Source: Luteimonas mephitis DSM 12574
GTDB taxonomy: Bacteria; Pseudomonadota; Gammaproteobacteria; Xanthomonadales; Xanthomonadaceae
Length of the DNA: 64,000 nt
Assembly: GCF_000422305.1 (NCBI RefSeq)
Contig: NZ_KE383816.1
Location: 236,566 to 300,565 of the forward strand
Reading direction: 5' to 3'
Below, in pieces: positions 51,073-62,514 of this stretch. The position numbers were made by a program, and so were the translations under genes. The notes under the pieces are model-generated. The model was given only the letters and a program-made list of their open reading frames with translations, did no database searches and was not told where the DNA came from. Each line of letters begins with the position of its first letter. Position 1 is the stretch's first letter.

Positions 51073-51178
51073 AAGCGGCGGAAGCCGCGACGCGTTCGCC
51101 GGCAGGGCATCGCGGCTTTCGCTGCTCCTGCAAGAGCAATACCGAAAGCTCGCGGCTGAAGCCGCTCCTGCAGGAAAT
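51070..51178. repeat. REP-C cluster between the UDG-like gene and thiL
   Basis: GTAGAAGCGGCGGAAGCCGC, an inverted partner (GCGGCTTTCGCTGCTCCTGC) and a further REP-C unit with its complement (GCTCGCGGCTGAAGCC, GCTCCTGCAGGA). The two flanking genes converge here. Confidence 0.8.
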
Positions 51179-51222
51179 AGCGCCTTCCAACTGCGCGTGG
51201 ATGACGGTTTCGCTGAAATCCA

Positions 51223-52176
51223 TCAGCCCGCGAAATGATCGAAGCCGCGCTGCGGCGGCTGCCACGGATTGCCGTCGCCGTCGAACGCGACCACCCCGCT
51301 GCCAGGCACGATGCGGCCGATGCGCGTCATCTCCAAGTCGCCGTTGCCGACGATGGCCAGCAGCGCCTCGCGATGCCGGCGCGCAGCGGTGAAGCACAGC
51401 TCGTAATCGTCGCCGCCGCTGCACTGCAGGGCGCGGCGCCGGACGTGGTCGAACGCAGCGGCCAGCGCGGGCGACGTCGGCAGCGCGTCGAGTTCGACCT
51501 GCGCACCCACGCCGCTGGCCGCACAGACGTGGCCGATGTCGGCCAACAGACCGTCGGACACGTCGATCGCCGCGTTCGCGAGCGGTGCCAGCGCGACGCC
51601 GGCGGCAACCCGCGGCGCCGGGCGCTCGAGCCGCGCGCGCAGCGCCGGGTCGCGATCGCCGCCGCGGCGCCACTGCACCAGCGCGGCCGCGGCATCGCCC
51701 AGCGCGCCGGTCACCCAGACGTCGTCGCCGACACGCGCACCGTCGCGCCGCAACGCGCCGTCGGGCGCGACGAAGCCGTGCGCGGTCACGCAGACCGACA
51801 GCGGCCCGCGCGTGGTGTCGCCGCCGACCAGGGCGACGTCGTGCAGCGCGGCGAGCGCGAGGAAACCGTTGAGGAAGCCGTCGACCCAGCCCGCATCGGA
51901 GTCCGGCAGCGACAGCGACAAGGTGCACCACGCCGGCTGCGCGCCCATCGCCGCGAGATCGGACAGGTTCACCGCCAATGCCTTCCAGCCGATGTCGGCC
52001 GGCGCGGTGTCGTCGGGAAAATGCACGCCGGCATTGAGCGTGTCCATCGCCACGACCAATTGCCGGCCCTCGGGCATGGCGAGGATCGCGGCGTCGTCGC
52101 CGATGCCCAGCACCACGTCGGCGCGCGCGGCGGCGCGGCGGGCGATGGCATCGATCAGGGCGAATTCGCTGGGCAT
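51223..52176 (-). CDS. thiL: ThiL, thiamine-monophosphate kinase
   Basis: A 317-residue PurM-fold kinase making thiamine diphosphate. Seen: FALIDAIARR, VLGIGDDAAILAMP, AMDTLNAGVHFPDDT, GGDTTRGPLSVCVTAHG, AIDVSDGLLADIGH, and GGDDYELCFT. The start at 52176 gives the standard N-terminus. It is the last gene of the riboflavin-nusB block. pgpA, which often follows thiL, is not present. Confidence 0.96.
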   Translation of the reverse strand: MPSEFALIDAIARRAAARADVVLGIGDDAAILAMPEGRQLVVAMDTLNAGVHFPDDTAPADIGWKALAVNLSDLAAMGAQPAWCTLSLSLPDSDAGWVDGFLNGFLALAALHDVALVGGDTTRGPLSVCVTAHGFVAPDGALRRDGARVGDDVWVTGALGDAAAALVQWRRGGDRDPALRARLERPAPRVAAGVALAPLANAAIDVSDGLLADIGHVCAASGVGAQVELDALPTSPALAAAFDHVRRRALQCSGGDDYELCFTAARRHREALLAIVGNGDLEMTRIGRIVPGSGVVAFDGDGNPWQPPQRGFDHFAG

Positions 52177-52181
52177 GCGTG

Positions 52182-52391
52182 TCAGGCGAGCCGATGCAGG
52201 AGCCACAGCGTCGCGGCCACCAGCACCGTCCAGACCATGATGCCGGAGCCATTGACGACGTGTGCGCAGCCGCAGCACCAGGCGTCGCGGTCGGCTCGCA
52301 GGCCGAACAGGCGCAGCGGCAGCATCAGCAGCGGATGGGCGGCGCCGGGGACCGCCTCACGCTGCTTGCATTCGCGGCAGCGCGCGGTCAC
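52182..52391 (-). CDS. Small cysteine-rich membrane protein of unknown function
   Basis: A 69-residue protein with GTG start (52391), placed 3 bases after the nusB stop and 5 bases before thiL, so clearly within the operon. It has Cys pairs CREC (residues 5-8) and CCGC (39-42), which could bind a metal, and one C-terminal membrane helix (MVWTVLVAATLWLLHRLA). I do not recognise the family. Confidence 0.6.
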   Translation of the reverse strand: MTARCRECKQREAVPGAAHPLLMLPLRLFGLRADRDAWCCGCAHVVNGSGIMVWTVLVAATLWLLHRLA

Positions 52392-52394
52392 CGC

Positions 52395-52865
52395 TCACCG
52401 GTCCCGCGCGGCCTGCATTTCCAGCGCGCGCCAGTCCGCGGCGGCGTGGTCGAGCACGCCGTTGACGTAGGTGTGCCCGTGCTCGGAGCCGAAGCGCTTC
52501 ACCGCCTTGAGCGCCTCGTCGATGATCACGCGGTACGGCACATCGAGGCGGTGCAGCAGTTCGTAGGCCGAGATCCGCAGCATGGCGCGCTCGATCGGGT
52601 CCACTTCCTCGATGCCGCGGTCCAGGAACGGCTGCAGCGCGGCGTCGAGCTCCCGCCGATGCTTCTCGACCCCGCTCACCAGGTCCTCGAAATACTCGAG
52701 GTCGGCGACTTCGTGCGCCTGTTCGTGCGCGAACTGGGCGATCGCGTTCTTCGCGTTCGCGCCCGACAGCTGCATGGCGTACACCGCCTGCAGCGCGCGC
52801 CGGCGCGAGCGCGAGCGGGCAACCGGATCGATGCCGTCGCGGCGGCGATGCGGATGGCCGCTCAC
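52395..52865 (-). CDS. nusB: NusB, transcription antitermination factor
   Basis: A 156-residue all-helical RNA-binding protein of the rRNA antitermination complex. Seen: [59 protein letters not shown] and [13 protein letters not shown]. The GTG at 52865 overlaps the ribH stop; a long upstream in-frame reading lies over ribH and is rejected. ribH-nusB-thiL is a widely conserved order. Confidence 0.96.
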   Translation of the reverse strand: MSGHPHRRRDGIDPVARSRSRRRALQAVYAMQLSGANAKNAIAQFAHEQAHEVADLEYFEDLVSGVEKHRRELDAALQPFLDRGIEEVDPIERAMLRISAYELLHRLDVPYRVIIDEALKAVKRFGSEHGHTYVNGVLDHAAADWRALEMQAARDR

Positions 52866-53329
52866 GGCAGCTTCTCCATCAGGCTCGCCATCTCGATCGC
52901 GACCAGCGCGCATTCCTCGCCCTTGTTGCCGTGGCTGCCGCCGGCGCGGCGCTCGGCGTCTTGCTGGTCGTCGACCGCGAGCACGCCGTTGGCGACCGGC
53001 ACGCCGTGGTCCAGCGCCGCGCGCATCAGGCCGTCGGCGCAGCGGTCGGCGACGTGCTCGAAGTGGCGGGTGTCGCCGCGGATCACGCAGCCCAGCGCGA
53101 TGATGCCGGCATGCGCGCCGCCGGCGGCAATGCGCGCGGCGACCGCGGGGATCTCCCACGCGCCCGGCACGCGCACCACGTCGACCGCGTCCTCGGCGAT
53201 GCCGTGGGCGGCGAAGGTCGCGCGCGCGCCGGCGACCAGCGTGTCGCTGATGCGAGGGTTCCAGCGGCTGGCGATGATCGCGAAACGCGCGCCGTCGGGC
53301 GCGCGCAGGTCGCCTTCGTAGTGGGTCAT
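52862..53329 (-). CDS. ribH: RibH, lumazine synthase
   Basis: A 155-residue enzyme joining the RibB and RibD products to form lumazine. Seen: [49 protein letters not shown], and FGVL-equivalent [17 protein letters not shown]. Length is normal. It is coupled to nusB by GTGA. A ~98-base gap with a degenerate REP-B (around 53392-53430) separates it from the upstream ribB gene. Confidence 0.97.
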   Translation of the reverse strand: MTHYEGDLRAPDGARFAIIASRWNPRISDTLVAGARATFAAHGIAEDAVDVVRVPGAWEIPAVAARIAAGGAHAGIIALGCVIRGDTRHFEHVADRCADGLMRAALDHGVPVANGVLAVDDQQDAERRAGGSHGNKGEECALVAIEMASLMEKLP

Positions 53330-53427
53330 GTGGGGCGCTTGCGATGAAGGGGCGACAGTTTACCCCGCCGCCTGCGGGTGGGGGCACCGCGTCCGGAGAG
53401 GACGTGCGTCGGGCGCGCAGCCCTGGC

Positions 53428-54540
53428 CTACGTATCGACGTATTCGACGACTTCCAGGCCGTAGCCGGCCAGGCCGACCTGCTTGCGTGGCGTGCCCAGC
53501 ACGCGCAGCTTGCCCAGGCCGAGGTCGGCGAGGATCTGGCTGCCGGCACCGTTGCGGCGCCATTCGGCGAGCGCGCCGGCGCGCGCGGGCTGCGCCTGCG
53601 GCTGCTCGCGGATGCGCGCCAGCAGCGCTTCGGTCTGCTCGGCTTCGCTGCGATGCGGTTCGCCGAGCAACACCAGCGCGCCGCGCCCTTCGCGATCGAT
53701 CATCGCCAGCACGTCGCCGACCAGCGGACCGAAGTCCGCGCGCCGCCAGTGCAGCCCGTCGGCGAGCCGGTTGTGCATGTGCACGCGGACCAGGGTCGGC
53801 GTGGCCGGGTCCGGCTCGCCACGCAGCAGGGCGAAGTGCAGCGTGTGGCTCAGCCGGTCGCGATAGGTGTGCAGCCGGAACGCGCCGTGCTCGGTGTCGA
53901 TCTCGCGCGCATCGACGCGCTCGACCGTGTGCTCGGTTTCGAGGCGATGGCGGATCAGGTCCTCGATCGAGCCGATCTTCAGGCCGTGCTCGCGCGCAAA
54001 CGTTTCAAGCTGCGGCCGCCGCGCCATGCTGCCGTCGGCGTTGAGGATCTCGACCAGCACGCCGGCCGGTTCCAGCCCGGCGAGCATCGCCAGGTCCGCG
54101 GCCGCCTCGGTGTGGCCGGCGCGGCTGAGCACGCCGCCGGGCTGCGCGGCAAGCGGAAAGATGTGGCCGGGCTGGGCAAGGTCGCGCGGCTGCGCGTCCG
54201 GGCGCACCGCGGTGCGGATGGTGTGCGCGCGGTCGTATGCCGAGATGCCGGTGGTGACGCCCTCGGCGGCCTCGATGCTGACGGTGAAGTTGGTGTGGTG
54301 CGACGAGGTGTTGTCGCGCACCATCGGCGGCAGCCCGAGCTGGGCGCAGCGCTCGCGGGTCAGCGACAGGCACACCAGTCCGCGCGCGTGGGTGACCATG
54401 AAATTGATATCCGACGGCTTGACCAGCTCGGCGGCCATGATCAGGTCGCCCTCGTTCTCGCGGTCCTCGTCGTCGACCACGACCACCATGCGCCCGGCGC
54501 GCAGTTCTTCCAGCAGTTCCGGGATCGGGGCGAAGCTCAT
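53428..54540 (-). CDS. ribB: RibBX: DHBP synthase with a degenerate GTP cyclohydrolase II domain
   Basis: A 370-residue two-domain protein. The N-terminal 3,4-dihydroxy-2-butanone-4-phosphate synthase (1-~205) is intact: VVVDDEDRENEGDLIMAAEL, HARGLVCLSLT, RAGHTEAAADLAML. The C-terminal domain aligns in position with GTP cyclohydrolase II (RVHMHNRLADGLH...) but has no cysteine at all, so the three zinc ligands are missing and cyclohydrolase activity is not expected. Such RibBX proteins are known in proteobacteria that keep a separate RibA. The start overlaps the ribE stop by four bases. Confidence 0.93.
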   Translation of the reverse strand: MSFAPIPELLEELRAGRMVVVVDDEDRENEGDLIMAAELVKPSDINFMVTHARGLVCLSLTRERCAQLGLPPMVRDNTSSHHTNFTVSIEAAEGVTTGISAYDRAHTIRTAVRPDAQPRDLAQPGHIFPLAAQPGGVLSRAGHTEAAADLAMLAGLEPAGVLVEILNADGSMARRPQLETFAREHGLKIGSIEDLIRHRLETEHTVERVDAREIDTEHGAFRLHTYRDRLSHTLHFALLRGEPDPATPTLVRVHMHNRLADGLHWRRADFGPLVGDVLAMIDREGRGALVLLGEPHRSEAEQTEALLARIREQPQAQPARAGALAEWRRNGAGSQILADLGLGKLRVLGTPRKQVGLAGYGLEVVEYVDT

Positions 54541-55184
54541 GCGCCTGCTCCGGTTGAAGATGTCGTCGACGACGGCATGCCCGATGACGGCAGGCCCGAC
54601 GACAGCAGCCGCTCGACGTAGCGTGCGACCAGGTCGATCTCCAGGTTGACCGCGTCACCGACCTTCGTCTGCGCGAAGGCGGTGTGCGCGACGGTGTGCG
54701 GGATCAGCGCGACTTCGAAACCCGCGTCGTCGACCGCGTTGACGGTGAGGCTGACGCCGTCGACGCAGATCGAACCCTTCTGCGCGATGTACCTGCGCAG
54801 CGGCGCCGGCGCATCAAGGGCCCAGCGCTGCGCGCGCGCATCAATGGCGATGCTGCGCACGCGCCCCATGCCGTCGACGTGGCCGCTGACGAGGTGCCCG
54901 CCCAGGCGGTCATCCGGGCGCATCGCGCGCTCCAGGTTCAATGGCGCGCCGACCGGCAGGGCGCCGAGCGTCGTCAGTGCCAGCGTTTCGGTCGATGCGT
55001 CGACATCGAAATGCGCCTCGTCGAACGCAATCACGGTCAGGCAGCAGCCGTTGACGCTGATGCTTTCACCCAGTGCGACGCCGGTGAACGGCAGCGTGCC
55101 GACGTCGATCCGCAGCCGCGCGTCGCCGCCGCGCGGTTCGCGCGAGGCCAACCGGCCGACACCTTCGATGAGTCCTGTGAACAT
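54537..55184 (-). CDS. ribE: RibE, riboflavin synthase alpha chain
   Basis: A 215-residue enzyme with two lumazine-binding halves: MFTGLIEGVGRLASRE, SISVNGCCLTVIAF and GHLVSGHVDGMGRV, GSICVDGVSLTVNAVDD. The start at 55184 has a GAGGAAAACG ribosome site. It is the first gene downstream of the FMN riboswitch. The extra C-terminal residues after VERLL (SSGLPSSGMPSSTTSSTGAGA) are low-complexity and unusual. Confidence 0.97.
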   Translation of the reverse strand: MFTGLIEGVGRLASREPRGGDARLRIDVGTLPFTGVALGESISVNGCCLTVIAFDEAHFDVDASTETLALTTLGALPVGAPLNLERAMRPDDRLGGHLVSGHVDGMGRVRSIAIDARAQRWALDAPAPLRRYIAQKGSICVDGVSLTVNAVDDAGFEVALIPHTVAHTAFAQTKVGDAVNLEIDLVARYVERLLSSGLPSSGMPSSTTSSTGAGA

Positions 55185-55238
55185 GAAACGTTTTCCTCGC
55201 GCTGGGCAATGAAAAACGTCCCGGGGCATGCGGCAGCA

Positions 55239-55489
55239 CGCGGCCCCGGGGCCGCGCGCCGCTGTCTTCTTTCATCCGGACTGTGAGGAAGCTTGCGGCC
55301 TCCAACCGTCGGCTCCGGCATCGGACCGGATCTGCTGGCCTTCGAGGGCATCGAAGCCTGCACCACCAACGTGAGGTGCTGGCCTCCGCGAGGAACTCGC
55401 ATGCCATCGAAGCGCTCGCGGGCTCGCGCGTGGCCTCCTGGGAAGCGCCGCGCCTACCGCCGGTGGGGAATTTCGCCCCGCCCTGAAGA
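55239..55489 (-). promoter_or_regulatory. FMN riboswitch (RFN element)
   Basis: On the minus strand: GGGCGGGGCGAAATTCCCCA (near 55484), ACCGGCGGTAG, CCCGCGAGCGC, GCCGGAGCCGACGGTT (about 55325-55305) and AGTCCGGATGAAAGAAGA (about 55285-55265) occur in the RFN order and pair as expected. A perfect GC palindrome CGCGGCCCC/GGGGCCGCG (55239-55256) follows without a T-run directly after it. Since the ribE ribosome site is ~45 bases further, control of translation or of Rho access is as likely as intrinsic termination. Confidence 0.93.
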
Positions 55490-55577
55490 CGTCTGGTTCT
55501 GGTGCATCGCCGGGAAATCCGGCGTGGCGATTCTAGCATCGGGATGCGGGCAGCCCGCCGAACGCAGCATCCTGCCC

Positions 55578-55644
55578 GCAGGAGCGCCCCATGGGCGCGA
55601 TGGGCTTCGTCGGGAAAGCCATCGCGCCCATGGGGCGCTCCTGC
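55578..55644. repeat. REP-A inverted pair
   Basis: GCAGGAGCGCCCCATGGGCG and its inverted copy, located between ribD and the riboswitch. Confidence 0.85.
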
Positions 55645-55727
55645 GGGGCGTCTGTTATTGGCGCCGTGTGCGGATCGGAGAGCCGCCGGGGGCGCAGCCC
55701 CTAAGGTCCATCGATACATACGGCTTT

Positions 55728-55825
55728 CCGCAGGAACGGCGGAAGCCGCGAGCTCCTGGACTTTTACCCCGCCCTGCCTTCGCAAGGGAGGGGCAGAAGC
55801 TCGCGGCTGAAGCCGCTCCTACAGA
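55728..55825. repeat. REP-C pair supplying the ribD stop codon
   Basis: GCAGGAACGGCGGAAGCCGC and an inverted-orientation unit GAAGCTCGCGGCTGAAGCC...CTCCTACAG. The CTA in the last six bases, read on the minus strand, is the TAG stop of ribD. Confidence 0.8.
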
Positions 55826-56916
55826 AGCTGCTGCGGCCGCAACAGCAGGCGCAGGTCGTCGCCGACGTGGCGGGTTTCCACCAGTTGCAGCTGCAGCCGC
55901 TGCGCCATCTGGTCGATGCGCAGTCCGTCGAACAGCGGGCGCGCGCGTTCGCCCAGCAGCACCGGGGCCATGTAGACCAGCAGTTCGTCGACCAGCCCCG
56001 CCTTGACGAACGCACCCGCCAGCGTCGCGCCGGTTTCGACCTGCACTTCGTTGATCCCGCGCGCAGCCAGCAGCGCCAGCACCGCCTGCAGGTCCAGTTC
56101 GCCATCGCGCAGCGGCACCGATGCGCGCTCCGCGGAGAACTCGCGCGGCGGCTTGGCGTCCGGCGCGTGCAGGTACAGCGTCGGCGCATCGCCCTCGCGG
56201 ACCTTGCCGCGGGCGATGGTGGCCAGCCCGGTGTCCAGCACCACGCGCAGCGGCGCGGCGAATTCGGTGTCGTCGTGGAAGCGCACGGTGAGCTGCGGAT
56301 CGTCCGCGAGCACCGTGCCCGAGCCGGTCAGGATCGCCCCGCTGCGCGCACGCCAGCGCATCACGTCGGCGCGCGCAGCGGGTCCGGTGATCCACTTCGA
56401 ATCGCCGTTGGCCATCGCGGTGCGGCCGTCGAGGCTGCTGCCGAACTTGATGCGCAGCCACGGCCGGCCGCGCTGCAGTCGCGACAGGAAGCCGCGGTTG
56501 AGCGCGCGCGCCTGCGTTTCCATCAGCCCGGACTCGACCGCGATCCCGGCCGCGCGCAGGCGCTCGAAACCCTTGCCGTCGACCGCCTCAAACGGATCGC
56601 GCATCGCCGCCACCACGCGCGTCACGCCGGCGGCCACCAGCGCATCGGCGCAAGGCCCGGTGCTGCCGGTATGTGCGCAGGGTTCCAGGGTGACATAGGC
56701 GGTCGCGCCTTTCGCACGCTCGCCGGCCTGCTGCAGCGCGAACACCTCCGCATGCGGCCCGCCCTTGCGCTGGTGCCAGCCCTCGCCCACCACCTGGTCG
56801 CCTTGCGCGATCACGCAGCCGACCATCGGATTCGGACGGGTGGTGTAGGCGCCGCGCTCGGCCAGCCGCAGCGCGATGGCCATCATGGCGTGGTCGGTTG
56901 CAGTGAAATCGCTCAT
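55819..56916 (-). CDS. ribD: RibD, bifunctional pyrimidine deaminase/reductase
   Basis: A 365-residue enzyme carrying out the second and third steps of riboflavin synthesis. The deaminase domain (1-~145) has the zinc site KGGPHAEVFAL and LEPCAHTGSTGPCADALV. The reductase domain follows with RIKFGSSLDGRTAM, DSKWITGPAARADVMRWR and ILTGSGTVLADDP. It ends in a TAG donated by a REP-C unit. It lies upstream of the FMN riboswitch and is thus not controlled by it, unlike ribE-ribB-ribH. Confidence 0.97.
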   Translation of the reverse strand: MSDFTATDHAMMAIALRLAERGAYTTRPNPMVGCVIAQGDQVVGEGWHQRKGGPHAEVFALQQAGERAKGATAYVTLEPCAHTGSTGPCADALVAAGVTRVVAAMRDPFEAVDGKGFERLRAAGIAVESGLMETQARALNRGFLSRLQRGRPWLRIKFGSSLDGRTAMANGDSKWITGPAARADVMRWRARSGAILTGSGTVLADDPQLTVRFHDDTEFAAPLRVVLDTGLATIARGKVREGDAPTLYLHAPDAKPPREFSAERASVPLRDGELDLQAVLALLAARGINEVQVETGATLAGAFVKAGLVDELLVYMAPVLLGERARPLFDGLRIDQMAQRLQLQLVETRHVGDDLRLLLRPQQLL

Positions 56917-56958
56917 TGCCGCTCCAATGGTGATGGTGGGTAGCGCGGGCAGGATCCC

Positions 56959-57173
56959 TTGCCGCGGATCAACGCGAGCGAATCGGTGTGGACACGGACC
57001 CGACGGTGGACGGGCGGCTGCCAGCCGTCGCCTCGCGGGGACCGGCGAGCGCGTTGGCGCGAATCAACGACAACCGGTTGCAGAAGGGACCATCCAGCCC
57101 TGCGATCCTCGCCGCGCTTCACAACCGCTTCGCTGCTTCCCGATCCGCGCTCATCCGCGTTGATCCGTGGCAA
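56959..57173. repeat. Inverted repeat flanking the ribD-nrdR gap
   Basis: TTGCCGCGGATCAACGCG (56959-56976) and CGCGTTGATCCGTGGCAA (57156-57173) are inverted with one mismatch, 179 bases apart. They bracket most of the 274-base gap, which contains no gene I support. Confidence 0.7.
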
Positions 57174-57190
57174 GAACCCGGCTCGCACGC

Positions 57191-57724
57191 TCAGCGCTTC
57201 TTGCCCTTGTCCGCGTGCTTGTCGAACGGCACCACCTCGGCGCCGAGCAGCGGCAGCTGGCCTTCGCCCGGCAGGTCGCGCTCAAGCCGGTCGAGCTCTT
57301 CGCGGAAATCGGCCACATCCTCGAACGAGCGGTACACCGAGGCGAAGCGCACGTAGCCGACGTGGTCGAGCTTGCGCAGTTCGGCCATCACGAATTCGCC
57401 GACGCGGCGCGATCCCAGCTCGCGTTCGGTGGTCATGCGCAGCTGGTGGATCACCGCGCGCACCGCGGCCTCGATCTGCTCCTCCGACACCGGGCGCTTG
57501 TGCAGCGCGCGGTCGAAGCTCTGGCGCAGCTTGCGTGCGTCGAAGCCGTCGCGGCGGCCGTCGGACTTGATGATCGCCGGCAGCTTCAGCTCGATGGTTT
57601 CAAGCGTGCTGAAGCGCTCGCCGCAGGCCTCGCACTCGCGCCGGCGCCGGATCGTCGCACCGTCCTCGCTGACGCGCGAGTCGATGACGCGGGTATCCGA
57701 GTGCTGGCAGAAGGGGCAGTGCAT
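57191..57724 (-). CDS. nrdR: NrdR, repressor of ribonucleotide reductase genes
   Basis: A 177-residue regulator. The zinc ribbon is [11 protein letters not shown]...[13 protein letters not shown], followed by an ATP-cone ([20 protein letters not shown]). The start at 57724 gives the invariant MHCPFC; the upstream in-frame part is translated heptad repeat. glyA-nrdR-ribD is a common order in gammaproteobacteria. The C-terminal [15 protein letters not shown] is a basic tail. Confidence 0.97.
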   Translation of the reverse strand: MHCPFCQHSDTRVIDSRVSEDGATIRRRRECEACGERFSTLETIELKLPAIIKSDGRRDGFDARKLRQSFDRALHKRPVSEEQIEAAVRAVIHQLRMTTERELGSRRVGEFVMAELRKLDHVGYVRFASVYRSFEDVADFREELDRLERDLPGEGQLPLLGAEVVPFDKHADKGKKR

Positions 57725-57729
57725 CAGGT

Positions 57730-57818
57730 GACGGGATTGGGGATTGGGGATTCGGGATTCGGAGATGCGGCGGCCAGGGCTCTTGCGAATCCCCAATCCC
57801 CAATTCCCAATCCCGGCT
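57730..57818. repeat. Inverted G-rich heptad pair between glyA and nrdR
   Basis: GGGATTGGGGATTGGGGATT and a GGGATTCGG extension (57732-57764), then CGAATCCCCAATCCCCAATT and further C-rich units (57785-57815). It ends 5 bases before the last glyA codon and starts next to the nrdR ATG, so it fills the whole intergenic space. Confidence 0.88.
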
Positions 57819-57820
57819 TC

Positions 57821-59089
<1,269 letters not shown>

Positions 59090-59234
59090 CGTCACTCCGG
59101 ATGGGGGCGGGAACCTGCCAATTGTAGCCCGCGCCCCCGCGGGTGCGGCCATGGTGGCCGTGGAGCGCCCAGCCTCCGATCGCGACCGTGCGTGGTCGTT
59201 CCCGCAAAGCCCTTCCCGGGAAGGGCTTCCGACG

Positions 59235-59262
59235 AAAAAGGGCGCGCCAGTCGGCGCGCCCT
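59235..59262 (-). terminator. Terminator of the RcnB-like gene
   Basis: On the minus strand GGGCGCGCC-GACT-GGCGCGCCC followed by five T. It lies 20 bases after the stop of the RcnB-like gene and before glyA. Confidence 0.88.
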
Positions 59263-59281
59263 CGGGTCGGACCCACCACCC

Positions 59282-59767
59282 TCAGCGGTGCAGGATCAGG
59301 TCGGTGATGATCCCGGTGGCCACCGCCACCAGCAGGAAGTCGCCGGCATCGCTGCGACGCCAGTAGTGTCCCCGCGGTGGCTGGCGCAGGCCATAGCCGT
59401 AGTAGTCGTTGACCACGTAGGTGCGGCCGTAGCCGGGGTCGTAATAGCGGTGGCCGCGCGCCCAGCGCGGCGGGCCGCGGTGGACGACGACCGGTCGCGG
59501 AGCGTAGTAGCGGTCGCGATGGATCACGCGTGGCGCCGGGTAATAGACGACGCGACGATCGTGGCGGCGGTCATGTCGGTAACCACGGCGATCGGCGCGG
59601 CGGTCGTAGCGGTCGCGGTCGTGCCGATCGCCACGGTAGCGGTCGTACTGGCCGTGGTGGTCGCGGTCGCGGTGGCCACGGTCGTGGTCACGGCCTGCCG
59701 CGGATGCAGGCATCGCGATGGCGGCCAGGGCGAGCAGCAGGGCTGCGAGTTTCAGCGGGGCATGCAT
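59282..59767 (-). CDS. RcnB-family periplasmic protein, His/Asp/Arg-rich
   Basis: A 161-residue exported protein. The start at 59767 has a GGAGGA ribosome site and gives a clear signal peptide (LKLAALLLALAAIAMPASA). The mature N-terminal half is almost entirely His, Asp, Arg and Tyr, arranged as short repeats (DRGHRDRDHHGQYDRYR). The C-terminal half has the RcnB-like pattern PPRGHYWRRSDAGDFLLVAV and ends ATGIITDLILHR. RcnB of E. coli affects nickel/cobalt efflux; metal binding here is an inference from composition. Confidence 0.78.
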   Translation of the reverse strand: MHAPLKLAALLLALAAIAMPASAAGRDHDRGHRDRDHHGQYDRYRGDRHDRDRYDRRADRRGYRHDRRHDRRVVYYPAPRVIHRDRYYAPRPVVVHRGPPRWARGHRYYDPGYGRTYVVNDYYGYGLRQPPRGHYWRRSDAGDFLLVAVATGIITDLILHR

Positions 59768-59985
59768 GCGGCGATCCTCCACGGTTGTTTGCATGGCGTG
59801 AGCATGGACGACCGAGGCTGAATCCCGTCTACCCGCAGCGGTTGCGCGGGGTCCGTGTTCAGCGACCGGCAAGCCGGGCTCACCAGCCCGGCGGCGGCAC
59901 CAGCCCGGTATAATTCCCGGTATCCCCGATTTTCTTCCCGCCAGCGCGAACCGCGCGGGTGCGGCCTGTCTCACCCGGAGCCCCC

Positions 59986-61647
<1,662 letters not shown>

Positions 61648-61691
61648 CCGCGACCGGCGCGTCCGTCACCGACCCGGAACAAGACCCCACG

Positions 61692-62504
61692 ATGAGCTTC
61701 ATACACTCACTCAGGCAGCGATGGGCGACATCCGGGTCGCTGGTGTGCGTGGGCCTGGATCCGGAGCCGGCGAAGTTCCCGGCCCGGTTCGCGGGCGACA
61801 CCGACGCGGTGTTCGCGTTCTGCCGGGACATCGTGGATGCGACGGCGCAGTACGCCTGTGCGTTCAAGCCGCAGATTGCGCACTTCGCCGCGCGCGGCGC
61901 CGAGGACGCGCTCGATCGGCTGGTCGCACATATCCATGCGGCGCATCCCGACATTCCGGTGATCCTCGACGCCAAGCGCGGCGACATCGGCAGCACCGCG
62001 CAGCGCTACGCCGCCGAAGCGTTCGACCGCTTCCGCGCCGACGCCGTCACCGCCAATCCATACCTTGGCCGCGACTCGGTGCAGCCCTTCCTCGACCGCA
62101 CCGACAGGGGCGTGGTGATCCTGTGCCACACCTCCAATCCCGGTGCAGGCGACTTCCAGGACCTGCTGGTCGACGGCCGTCCGCTCTACCAGCACGTTGC
62201 CGAACGCGTCGCCCGCGACTGGAACGGCCACGGCAACTGCGCGCTGGTCGTCGGCGCGACATGGCCGGAGCAGTTGCGCGAAGTACGCGCGATCGTCGGC
62301 GACATGCCGCTGCTGATCCCCGGCGTCGGCACCCAGGGCGGCGACGTCGCGGCCGTGGTGAACAACGGCCTTGCCGCGGACGGCGCCGGCCTGCTGGTCA
62401 GTTCCTCGCGCGCGATCCTGTATGCCTCATCGGGCGACGATTACGCCGAAGCCGCAATGTCAGCTGCGAAGTCGCTGCGCGACGAGATCAACCGCCACCG
62501 TTGA
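61692..62504 (+). CDS. pyrF: PyrF, orotidine-5'-phosphate decarboxylase (type 2)
   Basis: A 270-residue TIM-barrel enzyme completing UMP synthesis. Seen: SLVCVGLDPEPAKFP, FKPQIAHFAARGAE, catalytic VILDAKRGDIGSTAQRYA, VTANPYLGRDSV, and IPGVGTQGGD. The length and the DAKRGDIGST context place it in the longer type 2 subfamily rather than the ~230-residue E. coli type. Confidence 0.96.
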   Translation: MSFIHSLRQRWATSGSLVCVGLDPEPAKFPARFAGDTDAVFAFCRDIVDATAQYACAFKPQIAHFAARGAEDALDRLVAHIHAAHPDIPVILDAKRGDIGSTAQRYAAEAFDRFRADAVTANPYLGRDSVQPFLDRTDRGVVILCHTSNPGAGDFQDLLVDGRPLYQHVAERVARDWNGHGNCALVVGATWPEQLREVRAIVGDMPLLIPGVGTQGGDVAAVVNNGLAADGAGLLVSSSRAILYASSGDDYAEAAMSAAKSLRDEINRHR

Positions 62505-62514
62505 TCACCAGGCC

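Noticed and set aside
55262-55489. Small open frames across the FMN riboswitch
   Set aside because: The conserved RFN elements explain this sequence completely.
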